The notes beneath the pieces are model-generated. The model saw only the letters and a list, made by a program, of their open reading frames with translations, was not told where the DNA came from and searched no databases. Positions 12,366 to 14,563 of a stretch of DNA of 14,563 nt are shown piece after piece (positions within the stretch are counted from its first letter, which is position 1; each line of letters starts with the position of its first letter). The position numbers were made by a program, and so were the translations under genes. Source of the DNA: Leptofilum sp050292445 (GTDB taxonomy: Bacteria; Chloroflexota; Anaerolineae; Promineifilales; Promineifilaceae); the NCBI GenBank assembly GCA_050292445.1, contig JBNKLQ010000151.1:1-14563 (forward strand), written 5' to 3'.

Positions 12366-14563
12366 TCATTGAAGCAGCTGTTTGACAATTTCAGCGAGCG
12401 AAAGGGATTCAGCCGATTGTTTTGCTTCGGTTACTATTTCCTCTGGCAATTCGGTCAGCAAATCATCAACCATGGGCCGATAACTATCGATATCTATTTG
12501 ACGCGCTTCTCCCTGATTTTGCACGAAAAGCAAAATAGCCAACGCTTGTGTCAACTCCCCTTGCTGTGCAATAGCCTTAGCATAGGCAGAGACAATTGAG
12601 AGCCCATCCGGGATTGTTTGCGCAGCCCAGCTTATTTCTAGACCAGATTTCAATGTCCGTTTAGCTTGCAATATATCACCCATTGCCAGGTAGGTCAGAC
12701 CCAGATTTTTTAACTGGGAGGCCGTGATTCGTCTGTCGCCTAATTTTTTAGACACAGCAACGCTTTGTTTCAAATAGCGTTCTGACTTTTCGTAATCCCC
12801 CATGGCGCGGGAAGTGCCGCCAATAGCCCCCATACTCTCCATTACCATCCGCTCATAATCCGCTTCTTGGGCGCGGGCCATGCCTTTTTCGTAGCTGGCC
12901 AAGGCCAGTTTGTGTTCTCCTTGCCTGGAGTACACCGTGCCAATGTTGTGCAGCACCATCGCCATTCCCGGAGCAAAGCCTTGAGCACGGAACAGTGCCA
13001 GAGACTCCTGGTAACGGGCATGGGCTGCATCGTAATCACCCTCATCTACGGCCACAACGCCTAGCACTTTAAGGGCATCTGCTTCAACGTAGTAATCATT
13101 TGATTTGGTCGCATAATCCAGGGCGATGCGCAGTTGTTTTTCTGCCAACTCGCGCTGCCCACGCAGGATGCTGGCTTTGGCCCAGCAGTTGTAGGCAAAT
13201 CCCAGCAGTGGTTCATCATTAATTTCCTCCAGCCAGGGAATTGCTTTTTCCAGATAGTGGTCAACCTTCTGGTAGTTGCCTAAACCAACGTCGAAAAATG
13301 CTGCTTTGGTCTGCAAATTAGCGATGGCTGTTTTGTAGGCGCTGACTACGGCCGTATCGCTAATAGGTTGGTTGGCGACGGCCGTTTCCAGCTTTTGTAT
13401 TGTCTCGGCATACAGGTCACGCGCTGTGGCCAGCGGCCCCTGGATGTAATAATAAAATTGCCAGGCAGAGATAAATGGTTGCAACAAAGCCAAATTCTCA
13501 ACCGCAGGTGGCTGCTCGGTTACCATCGCCAGCAACCAGGTCCAGGCTTGGGTTAAATTACCATGCTCTTTTGCGATCAGGTCGCAGGCTTCCTTGTATC
13601 CCGAACGTTGGATAATTGGCACTTGCTGGGTCATAAACGAAGCAAAAAAAGTGACAAATTTCTGCTGCAGCAGCGTGCGCTCATCCGCAGAGAGATGTTC
13701 TAGGGCGTATTGGCGCAGCAGTTCGTGCATCTGGTACCGTTGCTGCTCACCGGTGGCAACCAGGGAACGGTTCATAAGCTGGCGGAGCACCCGCAAATTG
13801 GCACCACAAATGGTTTGGGCTGCTTCGCGGGTGAAACCGCCACCAAACAAGGCCAGCTTAGGCAAAACGGCCGCTTCCTGTGGCGACAACCGTTTCCATG
13901 AAGAATCAAAAACAGCACGGATACTGCGCTGTCGTGTTGGCAAATCCTGTAAATCAGTTTCCAAAAAGTCCAGGCTTTGCTCAATTTCATTCCCGATTTC
14001 GGCAAAGGAGAGCATGTTGGCCCAGCTGGCGGCCAGAACCAAAGCCAGCGGCATTCCCTGGACCAAATGGCAAATTCGCACCACGTCTGGCCATTCTTCA
14101 GGTTGCGTGTCCACATCTGGCCGCACCAGCTTAACCTGCTGTAAAAAGAGGGTGACGGCACTGTGAGAGCGGCTGGAAACGGCCGTTGCCTCCTGGGGAA
14201 CCTCCAAACCGTGCAGCAAATAGACTTGCTCACCAACGAGCTGTAAGCGCTCTCGCGAACTGGCCAAAATTTTGATATCCGGGGCAGCTTGCAGCAGCTC
14301 AACGAGCAGTGGTACGCCGCTGAGTAAATGTTCAAAGTTATCCAGCACCAAAAGCAGTTGCCTGGGGGCCAACGCTCGCAGCAGTTGCTGGAACGGCACA
14401 TCCGAACCGGACAGGCGAATGGACAGCACTTCGGCAATAGCGATAGGCACTTCCTCCGCCGTGGTGAGCGACGCCAGCGGCACAAAATAAGCACCGTCAG
14501 CAAATTGGGTTTGCGCCTGCTCTGCTGCGGCCAGCGCCAGGCGTGTTTTGCCGCTGCCGCCTG
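12366..14563 (-). CDS. STAND-type ATPase with C-terminal TPR repeats, probable regulator (5' end outside window)
   Basis: The frame is open to the right edge and codes 731 residues here. Its first residues are GGSGKTRLALAAAE, a Walker A motif, so the N-terminal part is cut off. That part may hold an HTH, BTAD or cyclase-type domain. LLLVLDNFEHL (about 69-79) is Walker B, and ILASSRERLQLVGEQVYLL a sensor-like block. A winged-helix segment follows (SIRAVFDSSWKRLSPQEAAVLPKLALFGGGFTREAA...RYQMHELLRQYALEHL), typical of AfsR/LuxR/MalT-like NTPases. The C-terminal half has TPR-like helices, clearest in the stretch HARYQESLALFRAQG, LHNIGTVYSRQGEHKLALASYEKG and LKNLGLTYLAMGDILQAKRTLKSG. These proteins usually bind ATP and oligomerise when a signal reaches the TPR part. 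Three ACGGCCGT copies (13348, 13378, 14179) all encode T-A-V. Confidence 0.85.
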   Translation of the reverse strand, partial: GGSGKTRLALAAAEQAQTQFADGAYFVPLASLTTAEEVPIAIAEVLSIRLSGSDVPFQQLLRALAPRQLLLVLDNFEHLLSGVPLLVELLQAAPDIKILASSRERLQLVGEQVYLLHGLEVPQEATAVSSRSHSAVTLFLQQVKLVRPDVDTQPEEWPDVVRICHLVQGMPLALVLAASWANMLSFAEIGNEIEQSLDFLETDLQDLPTRQRSIRAVFDSSWKRLSPQEAAVLPKLALFGGGFTREAAQTICGANLRVLRQLMNRSLVATGEQQRYQMHELLRQYALEHLSADERTLLQQKFVTFFASFMTQQVPIIQRSGYKEACDLIAKEHGNLTQAWTWLLAMVTEQPPAVENLALLQPFISAWQFYYYIQGPLATARDLYAETIQKLETAVANQPISDTAVVSAYKTAIANLQTKAAFFDVGLGNYQKVDHYLEKAIPWLEEINDEPLLGFAYNCWAKASILRGQRELAEKQLRIALDYATKSNDYYVEADALKVLGVVAVDEGDYDAAHARYQESLALFRAQGFAPGMAMVLHNIGTVYSRQGEHKLALASYEKGMARAQEADYERMVMESMGAIGGTSRAMGDYEKSERYLKQSVAVSKKLGDRRITASQLKNLGLTYLAMGDILQAKRTLKSGLEISWAAQTIPDGLSIVSAYAKAIAQQGELTQALAILLFVQNQGEARQIDIDSYRPMVDDLLTELPEEIVTEAKQSAESLSLAEIVKQLLQ

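Larger units (their letters stand above)
807..14186. repeat. Highly iterated palindrome ACGGCCGT, 27 exact copies (HIP-like)
   Basis: Exact copies start at 807, 1052, 1459, 1835, 1898, 2091, 2244, 3223, 3502, 4815, 5954, 6011, 6319, 7542, 8776, 9420, 9716, 9939, 10187, 10915, 11090, 11376, 11434, 11709, 13348, 13378 and 14179. One-mismatch copies that keep CGGCCG are at 1796, 3933, 9279, 10573 and 13867. Chance expectation for any given octamer in this length is about 0.2. Of the exact copies, 25 are coding and two intergenic (6319, 11090). Among the coding ones, 12 read T-A-V, 8 read x-G-R and 5 read R-P, so all three frames are used. At least eight extend to AACGGCCGTT. Cyanobacterial HIP1 (GCGATCGC) is the closest known behaviour; the function here is unknown. 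Confidence 0.9.

Noticed and set aside
12341..12367. GATCT/AGATC repeat as a shared terminator of globin and STAND genes
   Set aside because: The stem is only 5 bp with a 17-base loop and no T-run.

Overview
This window looks like chromosomal DNA of an uncultured or environmental bacterium, most probably a Chloroflexota member near Anaerolineae. That placement is an inference from gene style: moderate GC, a large STAND ATPase with TPR repeats, weak Shine-Dalgarno signals inside a housekeeping operon, and an alpha-CTD-like domain in NusA. No rRNA, tRNA, CRISPR array, transposase or phage gene was found.

Layout. Positions 1-380 (minus) hold the 5' part of a YbxB/RsmC-like methyltransferase. 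Positions 381-683 hold two fold-back repeats. Positions 684-8473 (minus) carry the conserved transcription/translation operon nusA-ylxR-infB-rbfA-nrnA-truB-ribF, read right to left. A sigma70-type promoter and an intrinsic-terminator-like hairpin precede nusA, so the operon appears to begin with a leader that can attenuate. rimP and rpsO are not at their frequent neighbouring positions. Two gaps inside the operon (6167-6496 and 5754-5854) contain long perfect hairpins.

Rightward from 8723 (plus) come a DEDDh exonuclease fused to a WYL domain, a 12-TM MFS transporter, and a translationally coupled pair: a GNAT acetyltransferase with a good RBS, overlapping a single-domain globin by ATGA. From 12366 to the window end (minus) lies a STAND-type ATPase with TPR repeats, cut by the window edge inside its Walker A motif.

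The most striking feature crosses all of this. The 8-bp palindrome ACGGCCGT occurs 27 times in 14.6 kb, where about 0.2 is expected by chance. It lies in both coding and intergenic DNA, on both coding orientations and in all three reading frames (read as T-A-V, x-G-R or R-P). This is a highly iterated palindrome comparable in behaviour to cyanobacterial HIP1 (GCGATCGC) but with a different sequence. I know of no description of it, and it is the best candidate here for an undescribed genome-wide system.
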